The notes under the pieces are model-generated. The model ran no database searches and was not told the DNA's origin. It worked only from the letters and a program-made list of their open reading frames with translations. Both the position numbers and the translations under genes were made by a program. A stretch of DNA of 9,492 bases from an uncultured Bacilli bacterium (GTDB taxonomy: Bacteria > Bacillota_I > Bacilli_A > ML615J-28 > CAG-313): positions 1 to 9,492 of the forward strand of contig CAKPAZ010000031.1 of assembly GCA_934133195.1 (NCBI GenBank), read 5' to 3'. Positions 1-6,505 of this stretch are shown piece after piece; positions within the stretch are counted from its first letter, which is position 1, and each line of letters starts with the position of its first letter.

Positions 1-279
1 AAAGAAACAGAAACTGATCCAATCTTTATATCTTGTGAAATGTCATACTCCTATGCACAAGAAAATGGAAGATACACCTTAGAATTAGATTTTAGTAATA
101 GTCCATTCCCATATCTAGCTTACTATGACTATAGTATAGAAGATAATGATAACATTGGAGCAGCTATAGTTGGTTTTGGCTTTATGTATTCAAATAGGCC
201 AGGAACTGTAGAAATCACTTTAAATTATCAATTAAACCGAAGAGTCTTTATTTATATTACTTTAACAATAACTGAATAA
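1..279 (+). CDS. C-terminal end of an unrecognised protein, cut by the window edge
   Basis: The reading frame is open from base 1 to the TAA at 277-279, so the gene begins outside the window and only its last 92 residues are visible. An ATG at position 40 lies in frame but has no ribosome binding site before it and is probably internal. The visible part is rich in Tyr, Phe, Ser, Asn and acidic residues, has no long hydrophobic helix, and ends in alternating hydrophobic/polar residues (around IYITLTITE). That pattern suggests a beta-sandwich or Ig-like C-terminal domain of an exported protein; this is inference from pattern only. The following lipoprotein gene starts 23 bp after the stop with no promoter between, so the two are probably cotranscribed. 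I do not recognise the family. Confidence 0.6.
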   Translation, partial: KETETDPIFISCEMSYSYAQENGRYTLELDFSNSPFPYLAYYDYSIEDNDNIGAAIVGFGFMYSNRPGTVEITLNYQLNRRVFIYITLTITE

Positions 280-302
280 TAAGTTATAGAAAGGGAAATT
301 AA

Positions 303-1244
303 ATGAAAAGAATAGTAATCTTTTTAATGACATTTTTAGCGTGTATTACGTTATTTGGTTGTAATTCTAAAGAAAACAAAAAAATAAATGAAAATGAACA
401 AACAGAAGAAAATGAAAATAAAGACGAACAAACAAATAACTCACAATTAGTTAAAATTGATATTGAAACTAATAATGATGTAAAAAATATTATCTCATTT
501 ATCAATAATGCAGATAATCTAAAAATGACATACATTATGGATAATAAAATTCGTTCTATTCAAAGTGGAGAGTCTTCATTTTATATGTGTGAAATTAATG
601 AAGAACAATATGAAATAATATGTGCATACATTAATGAAAATGAATATGAAGACGAGAGATTCCGTACAGCAGACTATTATTCAAAAGCTTTGTGGTATAA
701 ATGTACCAACAAAGATTCTGTAAAAGATAGTATAGATGGATTAAAATTAACAGGAATTTTTATTTCATATGATGCTGTCATAACTAAAGATGTTATTAAT
801 CAAAAGAATATGAATCTTAAATGTAAATATTACAATAAAATAGATGAAAGAATTGGTGAACCATATATAATTCCTGATGATTTTAAACCAAAATATAAAA
901 GCTTAATTATATGGGATTTTAAAGATTACATTGAAAACGACAATTATTATTTTAATGATTATATTTTTAAGCTAGGCTATGAACTTCGTTCTAACATAGG
1001 TGGTTTGTATCGAGTTGTATTTAATAAAGTTACTTCTGTCAGTAGTGGTAAAACTCAAAATTTTATTGATAAACAATTTGGTGAATCATATCAATATTTT
1101 TTAGAATGGTTAACTGATGAAGAAGATTTTGAAAAAATTGATTACTCTACAGATTATTTAGAATATTACGAAACGCATGAAAAAGTAAGTATTAATTTAG
1201 AAAAATTTATCGAACTAATAAAAGAAATCACATTAAATTATTGA
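303..1244 (+). CDS. Putative lipoprotein of unknown function, 313 aa
   Basis: The start is the ATG at 303, preceded by AAAGGG at 290-295. The protein opens with a classic lipoprotein signal: two basic residues, a hydrophobic core, then lipobox L-F-G-C with the lipidated Cys at residue 20. It should therefore be anchored on the outer face of the membrane. Residues about 21-50 form a low-complexity Asn/Glu/Lys/Gln spacer typical of lipoprotein tethers. The rest (about 50-313) is a mixed alpha/beta sequence rich in Tyr, Asp and Asn, with no catalytic motif or repeat that I recognise. It ends at TGA, 40 bp before the start of a terminator stem. The gene lies 23 bp after the truncated upstream gene, probably in the same transcript. 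Export and lipidation are well supported; the function is unknown. Confidence 0.85.
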   Translation: MKRIVIFLMTFLACITLFGCNSKENKKINENEQTEENENKDEQTNNSQLVKIDIETNNDVKNIISFINNADNLKMTYIMDNKIRSIQSGESSFYMCEINEEQYEIICAYINENEYEDERFRTADYYSKALWYKCTNKDSVKDSIDGLKLTGIFISYDAVITKDVINQKNMNLKCKYYNKIDERIGEPYIIPDDFKPKYKSLIIWDFKDYIENDNYYFNDYIFKLGYELRSNIGGLYRVVFNKVTSVSSGKTQNFIDKQFGESYQYFLEWLTDEEDFEKIDYSTDYLEYYETHEKVSINLEKFIELIKEITLNY

Positions 1245-1281
1245 TTAAATTGAATAATCCTTAGTTACATTACAAACAAAA

Positions 1282-1311
1282 AAGAAAAGGTAGCTTAAAC
1301 TACCTTTTTTT
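1282..1311. terminator. Bidirectional intrinsic terminator between convergent genes
   Basis: The arms AAAAGGTAG (1285-1293) and CTACCTTTT (1300-1308) form a perfect 9-bp stem around a 6-base loop. On the + strand the stem runs into a T run (1305-1311). On the minus strand the A-rich flank 1274-1283 becomes a T-rich tail. One hairpin can thus end both the + strand lipoprotein transcript and the minus-strand TPR/DUF4037 transcript. The minus-strand stop codon (1310-1312) lies at the edge of the structure. Confidence 0.85.
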
Positions 1312-2245
1312 AAACGCCTTGTAAGATATTAAGATTTCTTAGTTCCGGATCTTTGATTTGATTATTAACAGAATATGCATGAGTATCTAGATTATTACAT
1401 TTTTCTTTGGTGTAATTTTTATCAATTAATTCATTGATTATTCTTTCTGATATCGATGAGATTAATTCTTGTTTTTTAATGATGGTTTCTTTATCATTAT
1501 TGTTTAGAATTAAAAAGGATAAGTCATTTTTTAAATCATTTAATAATGTTAAGTTATCAAGTCCTTTAAACATCCATTTATAATATGGCATAAGTGTATT
1601 ATTTAAAAGATAAATACAGTTTATAGCATGTTTTACAAATTCAAATAAAGATACTTGGGCTCCACTTAAATCATTTCTTTGAATCATTCTTGTAAAATTA
1701 TACATTCCTGATTGATGCATTAAAAATAGGTTTCCCGCAAGTTTTTTTAGAATAACATCTTGAGGAATATTTTTTAGGTTATTTCTTACAATACTAAATA
1801 CACCAAGATCATCTTTGAATACTTCACCATTAGTTGCTTCAAGAATGTAGAATTCTTCAACTTTTAACCAATCAGTTAAGGTTTCAAAACCAAATGCATA
1901 TCCAATTTTATTTTTATAAAATTCATCTATTCTAATTACTCCATATTTCATTTCATCAATAGGAGTAAGTTTTCTTCTTTTATAACCTAAAAATTCATTA
2001 GGGAGTGAGGCGTATGCTCTTTCTAATTTAAATATAGTCTTTTCATCAAAATAGGGGGGAACAAACATGCAAAATCCTGGTTCAAAATCATGATCTTTGG
2101 ATATTTCATCATCATAGCCATAGCATTCTGATCCTGATCCTACTAATCCGATAGCAATTTCTTTTTCTAATTCGGGAAATTTATCATGAATCATTTGTTT
2201 TCCAAAGGCTTCATAGTAAGCTTTTGATAATTCAAGACCTTTCAT
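1310..2245 (-). CDS. DUF4037-type nucleotidyltransferase-fold protein, about 311 aa
   Basis: The N-terminal half carries the signature of the polymerase-beta-like nucleotidyltransferase fold. A Gly-Ser motif (GSGSE, residues 36-40 from the chosen start) is followed by YDDEISKDHDFEPGF, with metal-ligand-type Asp residues at about 51 and 53. This Gly-Ser...DDE-S-DHD pattern is what I know as DUF4037. The C-terminal half (about 165-311) looks alpha-helical, like the helical substrate domains of aminoglycoside or lincosamide nucleotidyltransferases. Its substrate is unknown; transfer of a nucleotide to a small molecule or protein is inferred from the fold. I chose the ATG at 2245 because AAAGGG (2258-2263) lies 12 bases upstream and the protein then begins MKGLELSKAYYE, as I recall for relatives. 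The ATG at 2266 would add seven residues but has no good ribosome site. The gene overlaps the end of the TPR gene by 14 bp, suggesting translational coupling. Confidence 0.75.
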   Translation of the reverse strand: MKGLELSKAYYEAFGKQMIHDKFPELEKEIAIGLVGSGSECYGYDDEISKDHDFEPGFCMFVPPYFDEKTIFKLERAYASLPNEFLGYKRRKLTPIDEMKYGVIRIDEFYKNKIGYAFGFETLTDWLKVEEFYILEATNGEVFKDDLGVFSIVRNNLKNIPQDVILKKLAGNLFLMHQSGMYNFTRMIQRNDLSGAQVSLFEFVKHAINCIYLLNNTLMPYYKWMFKGLDNLTLLNDLKNDLSFLILNNNDKETIIKKQELISSISERIINELIDKNYTKEKCNNLDTHAYSVNNQIKDPELRNLNILQGV

Positions 2246-3053
2246 AAATACGTTTTGCCCTTTCATTTAGTTCATTTGCGTATAAGAAATAACCATAGTA
2301 AGAATATACACTTGCACACTTACTACAAACGAATGCATAGTAACCATCATTTGTTTCTTTTTTTGAATCAATGATATGCATAGCTTTTTCAAGTAACTCA
2401 ATTATATATTTTTCTCCCTTTTCTAGTCCATCTTTTTTCTCAATCATTGTTGCCATATTTAAGATTGTAATGGCACTATCAAGTTGATTGTTAGTAGCAT
2501 CATTTATTAAGATTGCTTTATTATATAAGGTAGTAGCATCATCATATCTTTTCTCATCAACAAGTGCTAACCCCATGTTATTATATAACCCCGCAAGTCT
2601 TGAATCATTGGGATTAAGATTTTCTTCATAAATCTTTTTGGTTATTTCATATAAAGGAATCGCTTCATTACTTTTACTTGCAGCCTTATAGACAGTCGCA
2701 ATATTCAAGTATGTGGTCGCAAAACTAATGGAATCTTTTTCACCATAAAGTTTATCAACTAAAGTTTTCGCATCACTCGCTGTTGTTAACGCAAGCTCTA
2801 GCTCTCCATTAATTCGGTAATATCCCATTAATTCATTAAGAATTACAAGCATTCCTTGATAATCTTTAAGAAATCCAGCTTCATTATACCAATACTTTAA
2901 AAGATTTAATGCTGCAACCTTATTATCTCGATTAATAAATTCATCATATTTATTAATGATTCGATCAACGGGAATTCTTTCCTTACCATCTTCATTCATA
3001 CATAATGGACATTCTGGTTCTAAATAATCTTCAGGATATAGTTTTTTATTCAT
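2232..3053 (-). CDS. Tetratricopeptide-repeat protein with paired CxxC motifs, 273 aa
   Basis: This is a soluble helical-repeat protein without signal peptide or membrane segment. TPR-like helix pairs can be seen at about 68-101, 111-144, 153-186 and 195-230, with the usual small/aromatic spacing (for example TTYLNIATVYK and AGLYNNMGLALVDEKRYDDA). All four cysteines lie in two CxxC motifs near the two ends: C15/C18 (CPLC) and C243/C246 (CSKC). The C-terminal segment GYYAFVCSKCASVYSYYGYF looks like a conserved family signature. The ATG at 3053 is set by GGAGGT (3066-3061) seven bases upstream. The stop is TGA, inside the start region of the DUF4037 gene. TPRs bind proteins, so the likely role is partner, scaffold or regulator of the DUF4037 enzyme; that role is inference from the coupling. 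The TPR call itself is secure. Confidence 0.8.
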   Translation of the reverse strand: MNKKLYPEDYLEPECPLCMNEDGKERIPVDRIINKYDEFINRDNKVAALNLLKYWYNEAGFLKDYQGMLVILNELMGYYRINGELELALTTASDAKTLVDKLYGEKDSISFATTYLNIATVYKAASKSNEAIPLYEITKKIYEENLNPNDSRLAGLYNNMGLALVDEKRYDDATTLYNKAILINDATNNQLDSAITILNMATMIEKKDGLEKGEKYIIELLEKAMHIIDSKKETNDGYYAFVCSKCASVYSYYGYFLYANELNERAKRIYERS

Positions 3054-3072
3054 AAATTATACCTCCATTATT

Positions 3073-3083
3073 ATTTTAGCACA
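3073..3083 (-). promoter_or_regulatory. Extended -10 promoter for the TPR/DUF4037 unit
   Basis: Read on the minus strand this is TGTGCTAAAAT, a TRTGn extended -10 with -10 hexamer TAAAAT (five of six to consensus) at 3078-3073. No good -35 is present, which extended -10 promoters tolerate. The predicted start of transcription falls at or just before the GGAGGT ribosome site (3066-3061), giving a very short leader. The close fit to that ribosome site is the main reason for caution. Confidence 0.45.
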
Positions 3084-3105
3084 CTTTTAAGAAAAAAAGT
3101 ATTAT

Positions 3106-3135
3106 TTGGCTAAAAAATTCAAATTGTGCTATAAT
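3106..3135 (+). promoter_or_regulatory. Sigma-A-type promoter for the M28 gene cluster
   Basis: The -10 is a perfect TATAAT (3130-3135) with an upstream TGTGC extension (3125-3129). The -35 is TTGGCT (3106-3111, four of six to consensus) at an 18-base spacing. Transcription should begin near 3142, so the leader is about 15 bases and begins with the ribosome site. It probably drives the M28 and flavin reductase genes, and perhaps the protease and cupin genes as well. Confidence 0.7.
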
Positions 3136-3141
3136 AACAAT

Positions 3142-3150
3142 AAAGGGAGG
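3142..3150 (+). promoter_or_regulatory. Ribosome binding site that fixes the M28 start
   Basis: AAAGGGAGG lies six bases before the ATG at 3157. An in-frame TTG at 3106 could lengthen the protein by 17 residues, but that stretch contains the promoter and this ribosome site, so 3157 is the true start. Confidence 0.85.
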
Positions 3151-3156
3151 AATGTT

Positions 3157-4401
3157 ATGTATAAGAGTTTTAATTTTCTAAAAAAACTATATTTCGTAAG
3201 AACTGGTGGTTCAAAGGAAGAACTTACTGCTGCTAACTTAATTCAAGAAGAATGTGAAAAATTAGGCGTAACCACTGAGTTAGAAGAATTTGAAGTAGAT
3301 GGATATGAAATTGAAAAAGCCAACCTAAAATTCTTAGATCCCGATTTTGAGGTAGAATGTGTTGGTGTTGGAATGTCATCATCAACATCCGATGAAGGTG
3401 TAACTGGTGATTTTATTTATATCACTTCTTTAGAAGATGCTAAAATTCAAGATGTTGAAAATAAAATATGTTTAATCCATTCAAAACTTGTAAACTACAA
3501 ACTTTATAAAGAATTAGTCAAAAAGAAAGCCAAAGGGTTAATCCTTTGTTGTGGCGATGTTTATAAAAGTAATAAAGATGTTGATTTAGATCCTTATATG
3601 TACCGTGTACGCCACTATGAAAATGGCAAAATTCCTGCTGTTTGTATTAGAATGAAAGATGCAGAAAAAGTTTTAAAACAAAAACCTAAAAAAGCAAATT
3701 TTGTTTTAAAACAAACAGAAAAGAAAAATCCATCTCATAATGTAGTCGCAACCATTCAAGGTACAACTAAACCAGATGAGATTATTGCTTTTACTGCTCA
3801 TTATGATTCTGTAAGCTTTTCAAAAGGTGCATATGACAATGCAACTGGTGCAGTTGCTTTATTACAAATATTAGAGTATTATCTAAAGAATAAACCATCA
3901 AGAACTCTAAAGTTCATTTGGTGTGGTTCTGAGGAAATGGGACTTCTTGGTTCAAAAGCCTATGTATCAATGCATGAGGCTGAACTTTTAAATTACAAAC
4001 TATGTATCAACATCGATATGCTTGGTGCAACCTTAGGTTATGACATCGCTTGTGCAACAACTCAAATGTCTTTTGTTAACTATTTACAATATACCTCAAA
4101 AGAACTAGGGTTCCCAATTATTGCCAGTCAAGGTGTTTACTCATCTGACTCAACATCGTTCGCAGATAGAGATGTTCCTGCTGTAAGTTTTGCACGTGCA
4201 GCCCCAAGAGGTGGTGCAACCATCCATTCAAGAGATGATGTTTTAGATCATCTATCAGAAGAAAATTATTATAATTCATGTAGCTTTATAATTAAATTTT
4301 CAAATCGCTTAATTAATTCAATCAGTTTTCCTGTGGAAGAAGGTATCCCAGATAACATGAAAGATGAATTAGATAAATATTTAGGAAGAAAGGAAAAATA
4401 A
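3157..4401 (+). CDS. M28-family zinc aminopeptidase, cytoplasmic, 414 aa
   Basis: This is a metallopeptidase of the M28 family, which removes N-terminal residues from peptides using two zinc ions. The full ligand set is visible: H215 in AHYDS (with D217), the bridging D227 in GAYDNATG, the catalytic/ligand pair E259-E260 in CGSEEMGLLGS, D287 in NIDMLG, and H357 in ATIHSRDD. Residues about 80-190 form an inserted domain at the place where related enzymes carry a PA-like domain. There is no signal peptide (it begins MYKSFNFLKKLYF), so it probably acts inside the cell on peptides from protein breakdown; the exact specificity is unknown. It heads the cluster, and its stop is only 3 bp before the flavin reductase gene, whose ribosome site lies inside this gene's end. 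Confidence 0.9.
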   Translation: MYKSFNFLKKLYFVRTGGSKEELTAANLIQEECEKLGVTTELEEFEVDGYEIEKANLKFLDPDFEVECVGVGMSSSTSDEGVTGDFIYITSLEDAKIQDVENKICLIHSKLVNYKLYKELVKKKAKGLILCCGDVYKSNKDVDLDPYMYRVRHYENGKIPAVCIRMKDAEKVLKQKPKKANFVLKQTEKKNPSHNVVATIQGTTKPDEIIAFTAHYDSVSFSKGAYDNATGAVALLQILEYYLKNKPSRTLKFIWCGSEEMGLLGSKAYVSMHEAELLNYKLCINIDMLGATLGYDIACATTQMSFVNYLQYTSKELGFPIIASQGVYSSDSTSFADRDVPAVSFARAAPRGGATIHSRDDVLDHLSEENYYNSCSFIIKFSNRLINSISFPVEEGIPDNMKDELDKYLGRKEK

Positions 4402-4404
4402 AAA

Positions 4405-4965
4405 ATGAGAAAAAATTTAGGTCCAAAAACATATTTATATCCAATGCCAGTTTTAATTATTGGTACATATGATGAAGCAGGTACTCCTGATGCCATGAAT
4501 GCCGCATGGGGTGGTATCTCTGATTTCAATGAAATTTCAATTGCTTTAAGTCTTGAACACAAAACTGTAAAAAATCTTTTACAAACAAAAGCCTTTACTG
4601 TAAGTATTGCAGATAAAGAAAACGTAATAGCATCTGATTATGTAGGAATTGTATCAGGAAATAAAGTTCCTAACAAACTTGAAGTTGCTGGACTTCATAC
4701 TGTAAAGAGTGAATTCGTTAACGCTCCTATCATTACTGAATATCCAATGACTCTTGAATGCACAGTCAAATCATTTAATGAAGAAACTGGAATCTTAACA
4801 GGAAAAATAGTTAATATTTCTGTAGATGAAAGAATCTTAGATGAAAAAGGTCATATTGACCCACTTAAACTATGCCCAATTACTTATGATCCAGTAAATA
4901 ACAGATATTATACGCTTGGTGAATTAGTAGGCGATGCTTTTAAAATCGGAAAAGAAATAAAATAA
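4405..4965 (+). CDS. Flavin reductase-like FMN-binding protein, 186 aa
   Basis: The sequence matches the flavin reductase/flavoredoxin split-barrel family: an N-terminal P-M-P-V-L-I-I-G-T strand, then a small-residue turn, MNAAWGG, ISIALSLEHKTVKNL and AFTVSIA. These are the segments that cradle FMN in this family. The middle SGNKVPNKLEVAGL and the later strand ILTGKIVNISVDE also fit, and 186 aa is normal. Members reduce flavins with NAD(P)H or act as small electron carriers; which applies here cannot be told. It has no signal peptide. The start ATG at 4405 uses AAAGGA (4389-4394), inside the end of the M28 gene, so the two are cotranscribed and probably coupled. No terminator hairpin follows, so read-through into the protease gene is likely. 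Confidence 0.85.
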   Translation: MRKNLGPKTYLYPMPVLIIGTYDEAGTPDAMNAAWGGISDFNEISIALSLEHKTVKNLLQTKAFTVSIADKENVIASDYVGIVSGNKVPNKLEVAGLHTVKSEFVNAPIITEYPMTLECTVKSFNEETGILTGKIVNISVDERILDEKGHIDPLKLCPITYDPVNNRYYTLGELVGDAFKIGKEIK

Positions 4966-5008
4966 TAAAATTTTAAGGTTTGTTTAAAGTAACGATTATA
5001 CAATAATA

Positions 5009-5023
5009 TTGTAATAATTATAA
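5009..5023. promoter_or_regulatory. PerR/Fur-like palindrome upstream of the serine protease gene
   Basis: TTGTAATAATTATAA matches the Bacillus PerR box TTATAATNATTATAA at 13 of 14 defined positions; only the third base differs. It ends 16 bases before the start codon, a place where a bound repressor could block transcription. In DNA this rich in A and T a match this good is not rare: my rough estimate from base composition is about one chance in seven for a window this long. A short overlapping inverted repeat, TACAAT-AAT-ATTGTA (4999-5013), adds to the symmetry. No clear -35/-10 pair was found in this gap. Confidence 0.3.
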
Positions 5024-5039
5024 AAAAGAAGGGGATAAA

Positions 5040-6167
5040 ATGAAAAAACAAATTAAAAAACTATATTTATTATTTATAATGTTCATACTTGTATTTTCAC
5101 TTGTTGGTTGTAAAGTTAATTCAAATAATACACCATCAAAAATTGAAAGTTTAAATGGTGAAGTAGTAGAATTAAAAGTTAGTGATAACACATCTAAAGT
5201 AAATAGCATAGAAGAAGCTGTGGAAATTGCTTATCCATCAGTTGTTGTTATCAATGCTACATCAACCACTAGTACTAGCAGTGGTAGTGGAGTCGTAATC
5301 GGCCATAGTGAAAATTATACATTCATTGTTACATGTTGTCATGTTGTTGAAGGATACAAAAACTATGAAGTAATCACTACCTCAGGTACCCTTTTTGACG
5401 CAAGTCTAGTTGGTGGTGACCCAATGACAGATCTTGCAGTTATCGCTATTGAAAAAACGGACCTTCCCGAAGTTACCTTACTTGAAGATTCATCGACACT
5501 AAAAATCGGTAGTGATGCCATTGCTATTGGTAATCCACTTGGTACTCTAGGGGGAACCGTAACAAGAGGTATTATTTCTGCGACTAGTAGAAATATTAAA
5601 ATGAGTGATGGCAGTGTTCATACCTTAATTCAAACTGATGCGGCCATCAATTCAGGTAACTCAGGTGGTGGATTATTCAACAATCAAGGTCAATTAATCG
5701 GAATAGTTAGTGCGAAGTATTCTGCAACCGGTGTTGAAGGTCTAGGCTTTGCGATACCATCTTCAACCGTTAGAACCATTGTAACAGATTTAATTAAAAA
5801 TGGTTATGTATCAGGTGTTACAAATCTTGGTGTAACCTTCTCTGATTACTATTATCGTACTGGTGGATTCTTTGGTTCAACAATTAAAGTTGTTTGTGTA
5901 AGCTATGTTGATCCAAATGGAAGTGCTAATAATCTTTTAAAGAAAGAAGATATTCTAGTAGAAATTGATGTTCATTATCAAGATTCAACAAAACAAGAAG
6001 TCTCACTAAAGAACTTTAGTAACGCTGATGAAGTAAATGAATTCCTAAATAATCTTGATTTAAAGATTGGTGATAAACTAACATTCAAAGTAAAAAGAGG
6101 AAGTTACAATGCTTCAGTAACAGAAGTAAACGTAACACTTGTACAATACGTATATAAGGAGTCATAA
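5040..6167 (+). CDS. HtrA/DegP-type serine protease with PDZ domain, lipoprotein form, 375 aa
   Basis: This is a trypsin-fold S1C protease that degrades damaged or misfolded exported proteins. The catalytic triad is intact: H101 in TCCHVV, D131 in MTDLAVI, and S208 in NSGNSGGG. The protease domain spans about 57-255. One PDZ domain follows (about 262-372), opening with LGV, the usual carboxylate-binding start. The N-terminus is a lipoprotein signal with lipobox L-V-G-C and lipidated C24, in place of the single transmembrane anchor of Bacillus HtrA proteins. It should sit on the outer membrane face. The start at 5040 has AAGGGG at 5029-5034, five bases away. It follows the flavin reductase gene by 74 bp and precedes the cupin gene by a single base. 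The family assignment is firm; natural substrates are not known. Confidence 0.93.
   Translation: MKKQIKKLYLLFIMFILVFSLVGCKVNSNNTPSKIESLNGEVVELKVSDNTSKVNSIEEAVEIAYPSVVVINATSTTSTSSGSGVVIGHSENYTFIVTCCHVVEGYKNYEVITTSGTLFDASLVGGDPMTDLAVIAIEKTDLPEVTLLEDSSTLKIGSDAIAIGNPLGTLGGTVTRGIISATSRNIKMSDGSVHTLIQTDAAINSGNSGGGLFNNQGQLIGIVSAKYSATGVEGLGFAIPSSTVRTIVTDLIKNGYVSGVTNLGVTFSDYYYRTGGFFGSTIKVVCVSYVDPNGSANNLLKKEDILVEIDVHYQDSTKQEVSLKNFSNADEVNEFLNNLDLKIGDKLTFKVKRGSYNASVTEVNVTLVQYVYKES
6156..6161 (+). promoter_or_regulatory. Ribosome binding site that fixes the cupin start
   Basis: AAGGAG sits inside the last codons of the protease gene, seven bases before the ATG at 6169. It rules out the in-frame TTG at 6139, which lies upstream of it and has no such site. 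Confidence 0.85.
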
Positions 6168-6168
6168 A

Positions 6169-6498
6169 ATGAAATTTGATTATAACCAAATCGAAGCGAA
6201 AGTTTTACCTAATTTTAAAAATGGTGAAAAAGAACTAAGAGTAAAAATGTATGATGATGAGCTAAACAAAATAATGCGTGGAACCCTTATTCCAGGAGCA
6301 TCAATTGGACTACATACTCATGAGAATAATTCAGAAATTATTTATATAATATCTGGACATGGGATTGCACTCATCGATGGAAAGCAAGAAGAAGTAGGTC
6401 CTAATACTTGTCACTATTGTAAAAAAGGTAGCTCTCATACATTAATTAATAATGGTGATGAAAACTTAGAATTTTTCGCTGTAGTTGCTAATCAATAA
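6169..6498 (+). CDS. Small single-domain cupin, 109 aa
   Basis: This is a single beta-barrel cupin of normal size. Motif 1, G-x5-H-x-H-x4-E-x6-G, is exact: G43, H49, H51, E56, G63. Motif 2 supplies the fourth metal ligand, H90, in GSSHTLIN with N94 at the expected spacing. The usual Pro of motif 2 is replaced by Cys in CHYCKKG (C81, H82, C84). A metal ion (Mn, Fe, Zn or Ni) is expected to bind at H49/H51/E56/H90. Cupins of this size include sugar isomerases, dioxygenases and binding proteins, so the activity cannot be named. There is no signal peptide. The gene starts one base after the protease stop and is almost certainly translated from the same mRNA; it ends just before a strong terminator. 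Confidence 0.85.
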   Translation: MKFDYNQIEAKVLPNFKNGEKELRVKMYDDELNKIMRGTLIPGASIGLHTHENNSEIIYIISGHGIALIDGKQEEVGPNTCHYCKKGSSHTLINNGDENLEFFAVVANQ

Positions 6499-6505
6499 AA
6501 TAAGT

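Larger units (their letters stand above)
3071..3137. repeat. Inverted repeat joining the two divergent -10 elements
   Basis: The left arm TTATTTTAGCACA (3071-3083) and the reverse complement of the right arm (3125-3137, TGTGCTATAATAA) agree at 12 of 13 positions, with the axis near 3104. Each arm is the extended -10 of one of the two divergent transcripts. The simplest reading is that both promoters are near consensus. Joint control by one dimeric regulator or sigma factor is possible but unproven. Confidence 0.6.

Noticed and set aside
299..535. Minus-strand hydrophobic 78-codon open frame
   Set aside because: It is the antisense of the lipoprotein signal and Asn/Glu-rich spacer; the hydrophobicity comes from reading A-rich codons backwards.
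1310..3053. Toxin-antitoxin system of the MNT/HEPN type
   Set aside because: The nucleotidyltransferase-fold gene is partnered by a TPR protein, not by a HEPN protein with an R-x4-6-H motif, and both proteins are longer than typical pairs of that type.
3106..3156. Upstream in-frame TTG start for the M28 peptidase
   Set aside because: The segment contains the TATAAT promoter and the AAAGGGAGG ribosome site, so it is not translated; the ATG at 3157 is the start.
4269..4562. Minus-strand open frame of 97 codons
   Set aside because: It lies opposite the M28 and flavin reductase genes, which have strong family motifs, and has no ribosome site or recognisable protein features.
4999..5013. Transcription terminator between the flavin reductase and protease genes
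   Set aside because: The TACAAT-AAT-ATTGTA repeat has only six weak AT-rich pairs and no T tail, so it cannot act as an intrinsic terminator.
6139..6168. Upstream in-frame TTG start for the cupin
   Set aside because: It has no ribosome site, and the AAGGAG at 6156-6161 clearly serves the ATG at 6169.
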